From contig CM049312.1 of NCBI GenBank assembly GCA_026874595.1, forward strand, positions 52,515,429-52,579,428: a stretch of 64,000 nucleotides of DNA. Reading direction: 5' to 3'. A model generated the notes under the pieces. That model saw only the letters and a list, made by a program, of their open reading frames with translations, did no database searches and was not told the origin of the DNA. Both the position numbers and the translations under genes were made by a program. Below are positions 41,815 through 54,680 of this stretch, piece by piece; the first letter of the stretch is position 1, and every line of letters begins with the position of its first letter. The stretch is from Sipunculus nudus. Taxonomy: Eukaryota; Annelida; Sipuncula; Golfingiida; Sipunculidae.

Positions 41815-43970
41815 ATCTATATATTAATAGCGTAAGGCGATTTTTGTGATTTTCCGTATCTCCTCTGATACCGCCGTACGGATTGCCTTGATTTTCGACA
41901 TACATATGCTCTGGGTTTGTCCGAAGAGATTCCGCCCACTTTTATTTGCAATATTTGCGTATTACGTGCATAATTAATAATTTTAATATTTGCTCCCCCG
42001 CGGGCGCCTCTTTTCTTTGTGTCTTCGGGCCTGGTAACACAATGGCCACAGAGTGTTTGATGGCGGGACAGAGTTTTTCTCCGGGGGCCCTATCTGGGCT
42101 CTTAAATTTGCGGTGACCGGCCCGAAATAATCCCCATTGGTGATCCCTTCTGAAAAGGCAACCTCTGTGCAGCGAAAAAGTCTATTGTGCACAAGGAGAT
42201 CTCGCGTGAGGAAAATGCTCAAAAGGAGGATCTTTCAAAGAATGAAAATTTTCCGAGCGGTAGTGAATGCAAGGTAGTGTGTAAAACCCGAACCCCACGG
42301 TCCCCGGACCCCATAAACCTATTTCCTCATTTTCCATTATTAATACCGATAAAAACACCACTATTGTTGATGTAAGGACAGAGCAAAGTCCCTAAATGTT
42401 GCACATTTGTAAATGACCGATTCACTGAAAGATTTATAATTACAAAAATATTTGGATGAAGACGGACCTCATTTACTTGAATTTGCCGACTGTTCAATTT
42501 TGACGGACCCCAGTAACCACCGCTCATATTTTTATTTATGACTAAAAGAGGACAAAAATAGCACTCATGTCACACACTAAATATAATATTTGTTATTTTA
42601 AATGAAAAAATAATAGTGCGGACACAGTGGGGGAGATTTAATTTGAAGTGCACTAACAGTTGAGCGGACCTGAGACTGATATATCAGAGCACTTCCACAT
42701 AACAACAGGTTTCATGCTCCGTTCATAACAACCATGCAATTTTAAAGTTGGCAATAATATAAATACCGAAAGGAATTGTTGATTACTTGCATTTCAAGCA
42801 ACTACAGGTTCCAAAATAATGATTTTGTAAATGTTTTAAATTATAATACTTTTTAAAACGCTACACAAATGAAATAAATAGCTAATATAAAATTATGAAT
42901 AAAAACTGAGACAGAAATGTCAAAATACAGATACAAACACAATAATAAATCACAAATGTGTCATGGCCAAACGTGATGTCAAATACATGTATGTACTAAA
43001 GAAATGGTAAAACAACGAGAAAACGGGGTCCGTGTAATCCGTGAGGTACGTGTCCTAGGGTCCGTAAGTGTTGTTTTTTTATCAAATTTTGTTGCAAAAC
43101 AGACTATTTTTTTATGTTTTAACCAAAGATAATATGAAATATGTCTTTAGATACGATTATGCAAAATATCTGTACAAATTACCATAAGAGTTTAAGAATT
43201 ACAAATTTTTCTTGGGTTCCGGGATCCGGAGTGGGATCCGGGTTTAACACACTGCCTGAACGCAGTGACTGTCTCACTGGAAAACATTGGCTCAGCTTTC
43301 AAACAGAAAGGAGTGCGTGATATTTAAAAATATATACAGCCATTAAATGTACCACATAGTATAATGCTACCACGAACTTTTGCGCAGCGGGATTGCCCGA
43401 CCATGTGAGTGCTCAGTTTTTGTGCGTTATAACCGGAATGCAATTATCGAGATCACGTCTCAGCGCTGTACTGTACTACCATGCAAAATAACAGGTTCCT
43501 TTACTGGCGGATTCACTGGCGCGGAGGGCAACTTTAAATGGCGATGTTCAGCATAATATATTTTCATACAAAAATGATTTTATTTAACATATCAAATTTT
43601 TCGAAAATTCTCCGGCCAACCTGTCGGCTTCAATTAGATTTTTATGCATAACACCATGCATATAATCGATCTATATATTAATAGCGTAACGCAATTTGTG
43701 TGAATTTACATGTCTCCTCTGACACTACGGTTTGCCGTGATTTTTGACATACATATGCTCCGGGTTTGTCCGAAGACATTCCACCATTCGGACAAGAACG
43801 TATTCGTTCAGGTCATTCAGACTCCGACACAAGTTACTTCAGAGACAGAACACTTATACCAAATGTCGGATTCAAAGAGACAGTAATATTGTACACCCAA
43901 GACATAAAACTATGACAGACTTTTTGACATCAGAAGCAAATGCTCGCCCAAAACCGTGCGAAGCACGGGT
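41815..43970. repeat. Direct repeat pair with terminal hairpin motif
   Basis: About 120 bp at 41815-41938 recur in the same orientation at 43669-43785 (shared text 'ctatatattaatagcgtaa', 'gacatacatatgctc' and 'gggtttgtccgaag'). The hairpin CCGTGC-GAA-GCACGG lies at 43954-43968. The region between contains no recognisable gene. This could be a long-terminal-repeat-like or duplicated element of unknown type. Confidence 0.4.
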
Positions 43971-44639
43971 AATTGCAAGTTCAAATTAAATCACCTAACA
44001 TACAAGCCCCAGTCACATTACGTCAACGAGTCCCTACAAGTTTTCTGGACTTTTTGGACGAGCTTCGGCCGGACACTGTTTATTCGGACGAGCCTCGTGA
44101 GTATTTTAACAGCTCTTTGGGGGAGCTTGTCGCTCTTTAGCGCGGAGGTTAATAGCGACGAGGACCCGCTGGAAAAGTTTGCTCTATAGCGTGCATTGCT
44201 GGTGGATTTTTGGGGTCGTCCGAAGTCCGCTCGTTTTTTAGGTTAAAAAAGTCCTTCTTGTCCAGGACTTATGAATTATATATTTGGGTGACACATAAAC
44301 TCTAAAGTCATGACTTGCATGACTGTCTACTATTAATTCTTATTAATCTTTCTACTTTAAGACACCAAAACGGTTGGTACATATTATATATTATATACCT
44401 TATCTACCCTGGAAAGTCCCAGTTGGTAAATTTTTACAATTGAGCTGCATTTGTAGCAAGCAGTTAAATCCTTCCTTGTTGTTGGCAACATAATTTATAA
44501 AGATTGGTGGCTGAATGTCAAATTCCTTATATAGTGACTTGATATCACAAAACATTTTCGCTCTGGTTTTGAAATAATTTGTGCATTTAAGCATTTAGTG
44601 TTTTACACGCTCCTGTTGCAAGATGCAACTAGAATACGG

Positions 44640-45170
44640 GTAGTCGACCTACCTACCACAAATTCCAGAAAGCTATCAAAGTTGTATACAAATGCAAAAA
44701 GTCAAACCACTGCCGAGATATGAGTGATTTTATCACATTGCAGACAAACAGACGGACGCTGTGCAAAAATGGTTGCAGGTAGCGCCACCAGTTTTGCATA
44801 CGATAAAGAGCTATGTGAGATGTATATACACATGCACAATTTTGGCCCAATCGGTCAAACGGTTCCCGAGATATGAGCTTGGATGTCTGCAGCGTAAACG
44901 TGAATGTAGGTGGCGCCATCTGTCATAAAATCAAGAAAGCTGTCCAGGATGTATATACATGCAAAATTTCAGGTGGATAAGTCCAACCAATGCAGAGATA
45001 TGAGAATTTTATTTCCAAGGCAGATTAACAGATGGACGCTGTGCAGAAATGGTTGCAGGTGGCGCCACCATTTTTATGTGTGTTATAAAGCTATCCAAGG
45101 GCTAATTTTGTGCAATTTTTTTTTCCGGATCGGTCAAGCTTTTTTCGAGACCGTTATAAATGTCATGATA
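44640..45170 (+). repeat. GGTGGCGCCACC-family core array
   Basis: Four ~140-bp monomers related to 21950-22800. Motifs lie near 44778, 44912 and 45057, with ACAGACGGACGC-type links. The array meets the broken end of a LINE at about 45170. Confidence 0.75.
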
Positions 45171-45423
45171 CAATTTAATCAACAAGTATACACTGTGCTA
45201 TGATTCTTTTTGTACCCCGATTTAAGATCAGTCAATAGATTATTTATTGTTAGATGTTCATATATTTTATTATATACCGGGCGTTCCAATACTTTCGAAA
45301 TATTTAGTAAAGATATTCGCCGATAATTATCAATTATATTCCGGGCACCTTTTTTAAACACAGGAAGCACGTGTGCCATTTTCCATTCAGATGGAAAAGT
45401 TGCGTTTTTTAAGCTGTTTCCAT

Positions 45424-45522
45424 GTATCCGCAAAAAACGTATTCGCAAAAGACGTACGTACATTCCACAGCGCAGTCCGCAAAAACTGTTTCCATAAGTA
45501 CGTACGTTTTTCTTGCGGATAC
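45424..45522. mobile_element. 99-bp palindromic MITE inside the LINE
   Basis: Inverted ends GTATCCGCAAAAAACGTA... and ...ACGTACGTTTTTCTTGCGGATAC, with GTACGTAC on both inner sides. It interrupts the linker/RT border of the LINE, so it is younger than that LINE copy. Confidence 0.65.
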
Positions 45523-46964
45523 CCTTTCACGTGCCTCTTTTGAAACTGCAAGGACGACTGGCAGGAAGAAGGTCAATATGTCTCATCACATAGACAAAAC
45601 TCTACATTTGTCAATGTGTGAGAACAAGGCGGGATAGATTCCTCGTTATCAGATATGACATCTTCGCTGGCCTCTGTACAGCACTGAGCTGCAAATTAAG
45701 AACCTATTGGAGTGTTCTGCCTTGATTGAGTTATCAGTAACAATGGTGCCGTCGATTTCTAGTGAAGGTACCGTTTGTAGCTTTTTATTCTTAAAGAAAG
45801 ATCGAGATAATTTCCACCACGCAACAGTCTCATCACTCTGGTCCATTAACCTTTGGTTTATGCCTGCCATATAAATCCTGTAATTCTTCCTATTTTCTAA
45901 GGTCACTTGATTTCTTGCCTTTTTAAAAGACTGAAAATGTTCAGGCTTTCTTGTTCTTACATATCTTTTCCATTGTCTGTATCTATGTTTATTTAGTTTT
46001 TTCAAATCATGATTCATCCAGGGTTTATCGTTGGGCTTTATTAACACTTCTTTATTAGGTACAAAAGTATCCATAGTTTCCAGTAATAACTGCTCATAAT
46101 ATAATCTGCTATATCAGAAACATCATCAAAAATTTCAAAAGGTACCTCCAAAGGAACTGAGCTTAGAGATTCTTTGAGACCGATAAAGTCTGAATTTTTA
46201 AAATAATAATTTTTTCTTTTATACGGCTTTCTTGTTTTTATTTTCAAAGACATTGACCAAACAAGCACTTTGTGGTCGCATGTCGATATTGGATGTGGAA
46301 TGTCAACATTATATTTAATATGCGTGGCCTGTCTGTTATAAGTAGATCAAGAAGTGAAGATGTAACTTAGCTAATCCTGCTAGGTTGATCAACTAGTTGG
46401 AAATCGGAATAGGCCATTATGTGCCACTAAGTTACTAAATCGTTCTCCAAGTCACTATTTGTATGATCAGAATCCTAACTGTTACATCTATCGTTGAAAT
46501 CCCCTGTTATCAACAGGGAACACGGGTTTTCTGATATATCTAGTTCAATACTATGTGTTAATGCATTCAGGAATATGTCTCTCTGATGTAATATCTGACC
46601 AGGCGGCCTATAATAAGTACCTACAAGGATTTTCTTTTTCTTATTATTAATCATGATTTCTGTCCAAATGTTTTCAATATTTGGATTTTCCAGATCAGTT
46701 CTGCGCACACTCGATAGCTCATTACTCACATACACAGCAACCCTTCCCCCATGTCTATTTCTGTCCCTGCGTAACGGTTCATTCATTCCATCAATTGATA
46801 TTGGGTGATTATCGATATGGCCATTTAGCCAAGTTTCTGTTAAACATAAAACTGCAATATTATTTTTTTACATAGGTGATGTAATTCATCCAGTTTGCGT
46901 TCAGACATTATGCTTCTAATATTTACATGACTGAATACTAAGAATTTGGTTATAGATGTTTGAA

Positions 46965-47000
46965 CCCGGGAAGGTCCGGGGTTTGGGTGTACATCCAAGC
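46965..47000 (-). other. 2A-like motif at the start of LINE ORF2
   Basis: LCLDVHPNPGP resembles the 2A consensus D(V/I)ExNPGP, with His in place of Glu. 2A-like sequences at the N-terminus of ORF2 are known in APE-type LINEs. Whether this variant works is unknown. Confidence 0.5.
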
Positions 47001-48768
47001 AAAGAGCTATCAATATGTCTGTAAACAGTTTGCTGTGAAATGTTGATAATAACGAATTATGCAACTCATGAATTTCCCTAGTAACCTTTAAGTGTAATCG
47101 TTGAAGTGTCCTGTATATAGAGGACCCAATATATATATTACCATTATATATATATATAAATTATACAATGATTTTACAATGCCACTGGTCATACTTGTAG
47201 TCCTACTTGTCGTATTTACTAATATGTCTCTGGATATACTAAACATGCAATACATACACGAAGAAAAAGTATGGTTACAAAACATAAACCATGAAAAGAT
47301 ATGGATGATGAAAGAAATTACAACAAACTTGATGTAAGAAGGCTAAGATCATGTTGGTGGATATTACTATTAGGAATGGAGGATAACTTAGGGCCAGCAG
47401 CTGATTATTATCAACTGTTATAGTGATCATTAATACGATACGGATTATGTTCTTTTGTTCCTCTAGATTAGTACAACTAGTTTTTCCTAACTGACAGACA
47501 AAGTTTTAAATTTAATTGTTAATGTTCCATTGTTAATCCTGTATAACGGCCGTGATTGATATATGAAATGCTCATATAATGGAATATAGAGTAGCCTGAT
47601 TTTCAACCACTTCAACAGTCCAGGAAACATAGCATACCTGACCAAAAAAAATTCATACATATAGAGATAAATGTGACGTCAGTTTTAACATTGATGTATG
47701 CACACATATATGATATTTAATAAATATTAATAATAAATATTGATTTTGAATATTATGGAAAATACTTGCAAAGAACTACGGGAATAATTCCTTTAAATCA
47801 ATCATTTGTGTGATGGTTTTGATGCTTTCGTCATTTAGTTTCAGATGTATAAATCCGTTAAACGTCCAGGTGTTCATGAGTTTCCCTGACCGCTTGGGCC
47901 TTCGCGCCTCGTACGCCACCTCGGATCGCGGTTTCGTAAGGTCCTCATTCATAAAGACCTGGTCACGAAGGCCGGACATGAGACAAAGCTTACGAGCCGC
48001 GAGAGCTTTCCGCTCGGCTCGGTAGTTGGTAAACTTAATCAGTATTTCTCTGGGATCTGCTTCACCAGATGGCTTACCTACACGGTGCGTGCGACAATAA
48101 TCATATTTATTTAGCCCAGTCTTTAGTTTATTCTCCAGTAGGTCCTTCACATTGGCTTCTGTATTTTCGCCTTTTGTCTCGGACACACCTGCAATGCGTA
48201 CCGAGTTTCTGCGGCTATATTGATGCAGATCATCATAATTTATCTTCAGCTGTTTAAACTATGAGTCTCTTTTCTGAATATCAGTTTTCAAACTTGTCTA
48301 CTCTCTCTTTAAGGTATTTTATTTCATTATTTTGCTCTTTGATAAGTTCAGATTGTTCTTCGATTCTTTTTATTAACAATTCAATCAAATGGTCAGCCTG
48401 AGAATTTAGAAATGTGGCAAGAACTCTCAAAGTGAGTGGTGCAGATTTATCAAATGTCTCTAAAGTAGCCAAAATTGGATTATAAAATTCTGGTTTTGAT
48501 TTCTTTTCACTTGGACGAGGCGTAGGCCTACCAGGAGATACGGAGCTGTCAGACTGGTGAGAGCGTTTACTATAGTTAACTGCGCACTTGCAGTCTCCAG
48601 TTTATCATTATGGTTCGCCATTGTTTTAGCTGTATTTGTAAACTGCAACGTTATCTGCGAGAAAACACCATACCTTGGAGTATCTGTAAGGTAGTCAGAT
48701 GAAGCGGCTACATTTGTATAACATTCCTGACATTCTTATTTTATCATAGTTCATTTGCTGGTACCAAG

Positions 48769-49015
48769 TGTATACATATCACCGAGAGCTCTTAAACAGT
48801 CGTACCTCCGCCATTGGCGACCTTGACTTTAAGTTTGGAGGCACATGGACAAAAGCACTTCCTCTAGTAGTATATACTATAAATACATCTGTTGCAGCAG
48901 CCACAGGAAAGACTCCGTACGAAGTTGTGTTTGGTCAGCGCCCTAGACATGATCTTTCCATTCTGGCAGAGTTGGCAACACAAGGTCTTCCCATCCTGAA
49001 GAAAACCTCTTGCTG
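48769..49015 (+). pseudogene. Integrase-like fragment (KRBA2/Ginger/GIN1 type)
   Basis: The translated stretch W-KALPLVVYTINTSVAAATG followed by KTPYEVVFGQRPRHD matches the end of the rve integrase core and following linker. The same pattern occurs in KRBA2/SCAND3-like domesticated and Ginger-type integrases (INTSV...TPYEVVFG). The frame breaks before and after, and no other part of such an element is nearby. A Ty3/gypsy origin is a possible alternative. Confidence 0.5.
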
Positions 49016-49349
49016 CCATCAACAGTTGAAAATAAACTCTTCAGGGCACTTCTGAAGAAGACCTAAAAACAGATTCAGCCTCACTCTTTGCTTCTGATTC
49101 TGCTGGTAGGTCAGGAGAAACCCTTAAGGATGGTACCATCACCTACTTCGGCAGCCAACAAAATAGACAGTCCAGGTTCTTCAGCGTCAATACTGTTGCG
49201 GCAAATGGAAACTGCATCTCAAGAACCAATTCAAGATGTCATCACTGAGGGAAGAGCCCTCATACATTCAATATCAACTATAAAAATAACCAACAAAACA
49301 GCCAGTCCTAGTGAAAGAAGCCGTGAATACAGCATGTGCCTGTAGCCCG

Positions 49350-50651
49350 GGGACCTGTCCTGTATTATATGACAACAGGGAGAAGAAAACCTGTTGATGT
49401 GAACACTCACACGGTTTACCATTGTCAAATCGGTTCAGGTATTAGATGATACCCTCATCCCCCTGGAATACAAGCAAAAACAAGAATCTTTACAGGTATG
49501 TTCTGTTTAGGAATTTCTTATACAGATGACATTTCATTTATGTTTTCAGTTGACATGAAAATTAATTGTCAGTATACAATATACAGTATTGTTTTTAGAT
49601 AAATTGACATACAATATATACATTTACACGCTGTATATCCAGGAATGACCCAAAGCTCAGACATGTCTCAGAACTTAAGCTTGTTCAAAGAATTAACTGG
49701 TATCATGTAAAAAAGACAACCATTGCATTTATTACAGACAACACCAATAAATGAGATTTGTACAACGGTACTAATTATAAACATTTTGTTCTATCAAAAG
49801 TTTTATCAATGTTCTTATTTCGCGTTGTTAAACTAGTTGCATGGCCCCATGGGATAGCGATCTTAGCTCCGCCCATGCAAAGGTGAGGAAAACTGCCGGA
49901 ACAGCTTATCTCTTTGCTACTACAAAGAGAAAACAAGACCGGCATAACAAAGCGACTGCTCATGTCCTTAAAGAATACGAAGTTTGACACACAGTTGGGG
50001 TACGAGTAGGTAACGTTGATCGAACAAACACTGATGAAAAATTTAACCCATGCAAAATCGTAACTAAAGACTTGCGCAGTGAGAGGTCATACAGAGTTTA
50101 TTGTGTGTGTGTTTCCAGTTCAAATGAATACACAATGTAGATTTAAATACATTCATGTGTGCATTTTATGTTTTTTGCAGCTTTCAGGGAAATAACATGG
50201 AGTGTCATGTTAAGGACATGTTAAGGAACTCTAACAATTGTGATACAATTTTTCTATTGCAAGGATTATGATTCAATTTAAGTCCATCTTCTGGATTTAC
50301 AGAAAAGATATCACTGTTAAGTTGAAATATTTCATTAAGCTAAGAAGATGTTTCAAAATTTCTTGTTAAATATTCTAAAACTGTGAATGATTATAATAGT
50401 TAGTTTAGTTGCAGTGGATGTGAACTTGCATGTTTGTACAATAGATGAAAACAAGGAAGCACATTACAATTTCATTTGTTAGCTAGATTTGTTTGCTCAC
50501 TAAAATATTTTAAATAGTCTTGTTCATTATGTATCTGGAATAAATGTTGACTGCATTATCTTCTTTAAGATGGTAAAAATCGAGCCAGCCTAGGAGTAGA
50601 TTAGATGAAAATTTTTATCTTGACCGGTCCAGATCAAAATTTTCACTCGAC

Positions 50652-50700
<49 letters not shown>

Positions 50701-51580
50701 GTACATGTATGTACAAGCATACCTGTGACTTTATTAATCTTGTATGTGTATATAAATATGGTTGAATTGACTCCTACATTTTGCTGACATATTTGGAATG
50801 CATATATTATTTATTATCATTTGTATACTTTTTTATATTAATTTAGTTTTTGTAATGTTATTTATTACATTTGTAAACGTAATTGTAATTTTTTTACTAT
50901 GTATGATATATACACAATGGAACTAGGGCCTTGGGGCCCTATATTTCTGAATAAAATATTATTCATACTCCTTATGAAAGTTCTCTAATTTTCCTTATAA
51001 CACCGTAAGGTCCACCCTTCCTGCCATGAGTACTGAAAATGTAAAATACACCTCTATCAACCACAGGCAGGGAAGGGACAAGATATACTGCAGGATATAT
51101 ATGTTAATACCACTCACAAAAGTTTAAATTCATTATATATCTGATAACTTCAAACAACAATACAGAACTGCCTACGGCATAGGGAAAGACCATGGCTACC
51201 AAAGTATGGAAATATCGTAGGTCAGAATGTACTTGGGGGGGGGGGGTAAAGTTATACATGTAATACATGTCTAAACACTAGAAAAAGATTAGGTAACAAT
51301 ACAGCTTTATACTGCATTATTACTACCATACACCTCTACTTGATTGGATTGCCAGAGGTATGGGTTCAGGTGGCAACTCAGCCTTGCACATATCCCAGCT
51401 GTCAAATAAATATTGCACTGCAACGAGAAGCTGTCTTGAGATGTGAACAAATACACATCAAATCTGACAACACACCTCCTCCCACTGGAAACCACCTTCA
51501 GTCAAAGTTTTTACAGCATTTAGCAATTTCTGACAAAATTACTTATTTTTAATCATTGTTTCAAAAGAATGCTATCTCAT
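49350..51580. other. No gene recognised; one AT microsatellite
   Basis: AT-rich sequence. A long (AT)n run lies at about 50655-50693 and a G-run at about 51235. No supported gene. Confidence 0.4.
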
Positions 51581-51583
51581 TAA

Positions 51584-53444
51584 AACAAGGGACCTATGGG
51601 TCACTGTGCTCAGCTGACGTTAACCTTGAAGGTAAAAATCTAAAATAATATCAAATGGAGATAAAGTGTAAGAGGAAGAGGTAATAAAGGCCATGGTTGG
51701 TTTATTTGATTGGTTTGTATTGATGAGCAAGAAATTGTTGCAAATAATATTTTGTGACCTGACCATGTGTTTCCTAATGTTGAAACTGAAGCATGTGAGC
51801 AGTTTGTAAACAAATGATCTGTACAATTACCATGATCATTAGTTGGCTTTTCGATTAACTGTTGACATTTCAGTAGTTTACACATTTGTTCAATCGAATC
51901 TTTTTTTTGTATAATATATATTATTAAATATATGTTTTTTTTTATTAAATGTATACAGTTGAAATATAACTAATTAACAACATAAAACATGGCAAACAAA
52001 GCCTGATCTCAAATTCTGCTGATGCAGGAAAACAATGAACAAATGTTTGTAATAAATCCTAATTTTTTTATCACATCAATTTTTTTTTAATTTAAGTTTA
52101 TATTTCTATACATTTTCAATATAACATATATATATGAATATAAAAGTTGATTCATAATTCTCAGTTGCATCATCATAAAACCAATCTTGTCAGATAATAC
52201 CACATCATGCATACAAATGTTTATTTTTTACCACAAAAATAAATCTTTAAATCTGCAAACCAATAAATATCTAAAAAAATATTTGATTTAGATTTCACAA
52301 TTTTTTATTGTGTCTTTATTTATCTATAATGTGCTTCATATTTTATCATAATTTAAGCATACTGATGGGTTCCATTATGATTGGTAAAATCATTTAAAAG
52401 AAAAATGATTTCTTTAAAAATGCTACATTACACAACATTGCATCTTCTGGATTACACCTTGAATTACTTTTTCAAGGAAAGTTTTTGCATATCAGAGTGG
52501 AAACAGCATTACAATTAAGGAGATACAGTGAACACTTGGTGGGTTGGGTTTGCGGGGGGGGGGGGGGGATTGGGGTGGTGATATGAGAATAACTGTACAC
52601 CTGTCACAGCAGGGGATCTCCCCCAGTGACTGTAACAAATCAGAAACCCTGGCATAGCTGACTTCCAGTGACCTGGAGTGGGACCCTGCATCTGTAATCT
52701 GTAATCAAAGCAAATGACTACAATAGAGCCTCAAGAAAAAAAATCAATAACTAGCTTAATTTTCAAGCTTTTACTTCCAAATTTCAGATTTAAACAAATT
52801 AAATATTTATGTTTACATGCTGTGAAAATTAAATCAATGGTACTTACAGGAAAAAAATGTGCCATGGTCAAAGTTGGGCAAAAGGTACTGATTTTTTTTT
52901 ATGCTAATTACTTAAAAAATTTACAAAATTCAGATCTAATTTTGGGTAAACAATTGAATCTTAATTAAACATAGTTATATACTTGGGAAAATAGACTCTA
53001 GTTTCAAAATTTTTCATGTTAAGTGAGTAAATATTTTTCCTGATTTTTTACAAAGTCCATTATGTTTGGGCCCATAACTTAACGAATTTATACTTAACAG
53101 ACTTAATTTCTAGCATGTACATAGGAACTATATAGAAGAATATTTATGGTAAATATGAGGAAAAACAGATGAGTGGTTTTGATATTAGGCAGTCCTGAAG
53201 TGTGAAAATAGGATTTTATTAAAAAAATGAGGTTTTTCCTTAATTTCTCAAAGGAAGGAAGTCGCAAAGACCCAGTTTTCGGCTTGGTAGGAGATCTTGG
53301 GGACATCTAACATTATGCTGAATTTTGGATTCCTAGGTCTTACGGTTTCAAAACGTGCCACATCTACCGACGGACGGACAGACGGACGGACGACGGACAA
53401 TGGACCACGACTATAGCTCAGATGACTTATAGTCAGCTGAGCTT
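51584..53444 (+). mobile_element. HINE/pearl-like element E4
   Basis: 5' end: AACAAGGGACCTATGGGTCA then GTGCTCAGCTGAC (51585-51616). 3' end: an ACGG/ACAG run (53370-53400) and the hairpin TAGCTCAGATGACT-TAT-AGTCAGCTGAGC (53414-53442). The 3' half (52740-53444) is the reverse complement, by similarity, of 3315-3990 in E1. The core lacks the 145-bp GTGACCTTGACC monomers. It includes a G-run near 52555. No protein. Confidence 0.7.
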
Positions 53445-54680
53445 AAAAGTGACAAAGCTTTAAGTGTTATATGTGAACTAAATAGTATTAAAATTCTATA
53501 AACAGGGGCGTATTCACAGGGGGGCGCAAAGGGGTGCGCGCTCCCATAAAATTCTGCATACACTTATACCAGTCAGCTACTAGCAAGTGTTATGTTGGTT
53601 AACTCAGATTTATTTTATGTTATTTTAGTTGAGTATGCACACACATAAATATAAAATATGGCGTTTTAAGTAAAAAAAATATTTTCATGTTTCTCTATGC
53701 GCGGTTATGGTAATGTTATTCCCGTATGGAAAAGAAAGAAGAAAAACAAGAAAGATCTTGTCTGTAATTTATATATATATATATATATATATATCTTATA
53801 TAACAATGTATATTTATTATAAGTTCTAAAGGTTCCTATTGACCTAAAGAGAAACTAGTTTTATTGTATTTATTGAAATTTTATGAAGAAAGAACAAAAG
53901 CTTAGCAAGATATTGTTCGTAATGTAAATGTAAAGAGTGTCAGACTGAGAAAATTTCTAAAATAAATCTAAACAGTAAAGGGATTATATGCTAACATATT
54001 TCTCTCATGTTTTTTTACTGTCTCTCTTTTCTATTTTGTTTGTGTGCAGAAGTGAAGTCTCCAAACCCTATGATTGTTCTGTAACATGGCCAAAAACTGT
54101 TAAACAATCCATGCAAGCTATTTGTACTTTCACTAGACGCTTGCTATGCCTCATTTTTAAAATTTACCCTGGAATGCACCAAAAGACTATATGAAAGCTT
54201 CCGGTTTCTTGATTCTGGGGTAATTAAAATCACCTCTTAATACCCAGCTACTGTCACTGGAGCTAGATGCCAGGCTTTATGTCAGAAAGCTGCATTTTCA
54301 ATAAAAATATAAACCTGAAATGGTATGCAAATAACAGTCAATGAGTATTTTCACTTCTAAAATTTCTTGTGTTTATGTACTTTAATTACCTCAGGTCAGA
54401 CTATCTTTATTTCTTTTAGCTCCAACTGTATAGTTCGAACTTAATTTCTGCAAAAATAATTTATCTACGAAAACCTATATTATGGAATTCATTATCAGAA
54501 TTACTACATGAAAAATAGTTGTAGTATCTTTGACAGATTCAGTGACATATAATAGTTAATCCATTTGAGTTTTTTTACATGTATGCTGACCATCTTCTGC
54601 TTAAAAGTTACAATTAAGTTACAACACTACACTTATTGATGCATGTATTTTTCTATTGTTCAAATAATGCATAATATAGA
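53445..54680. other. No gene recognised
   Basis: AT-rich DNA up to the 5' LTR. Contains a TA microsatellite (about 53770-53792) and 'caggggcgtattcacagggg' near 53512, possibly a solo TIR end. Confidence 0.4.

Larger units (their letters stand above)
45179..48650 (-). pseudogene. LINE (CR1/L2-like) with ORF1 and 5' part of ORF2; 3' half missing
   Basis: On the minus strand, ORF1 starts near 48630 (MANHNDKLE). It has a coiled-coil stretch (RIEEQSELIKEQNNEIKYLK, about 48300-48370) and an RRM/C-terminal part (47776-48186) with HRVGKPSGEADPREILIKF and FMNEDLTKPR. After ~700 bp ORF2 begins (from 47064) with a DVHPNPGP motif and the endonuclease block FSHVNIRS. The endonuclease continues as GGRVAVYVS, GTYYRPPGQ and ITGDFN (46475-46786). 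A linker follows (45649-46268), then the first RT blocks (VLPVFKKG, NYRRISLL, about 45260-45380). Several frame shifts and stops make it dead. The RT palm and C-terminus are absent. Confidence 0.85.

Noticed and set aside
47179-47337. 52-codon plus-strand frame starting MPLVILVVLLVVF, looking like a signal peptide
   Set aside because: It lies antisense between ORF1 and ORF2 of a LINE relic. A short AT-rich hydrophobic frame is expected by chance there.
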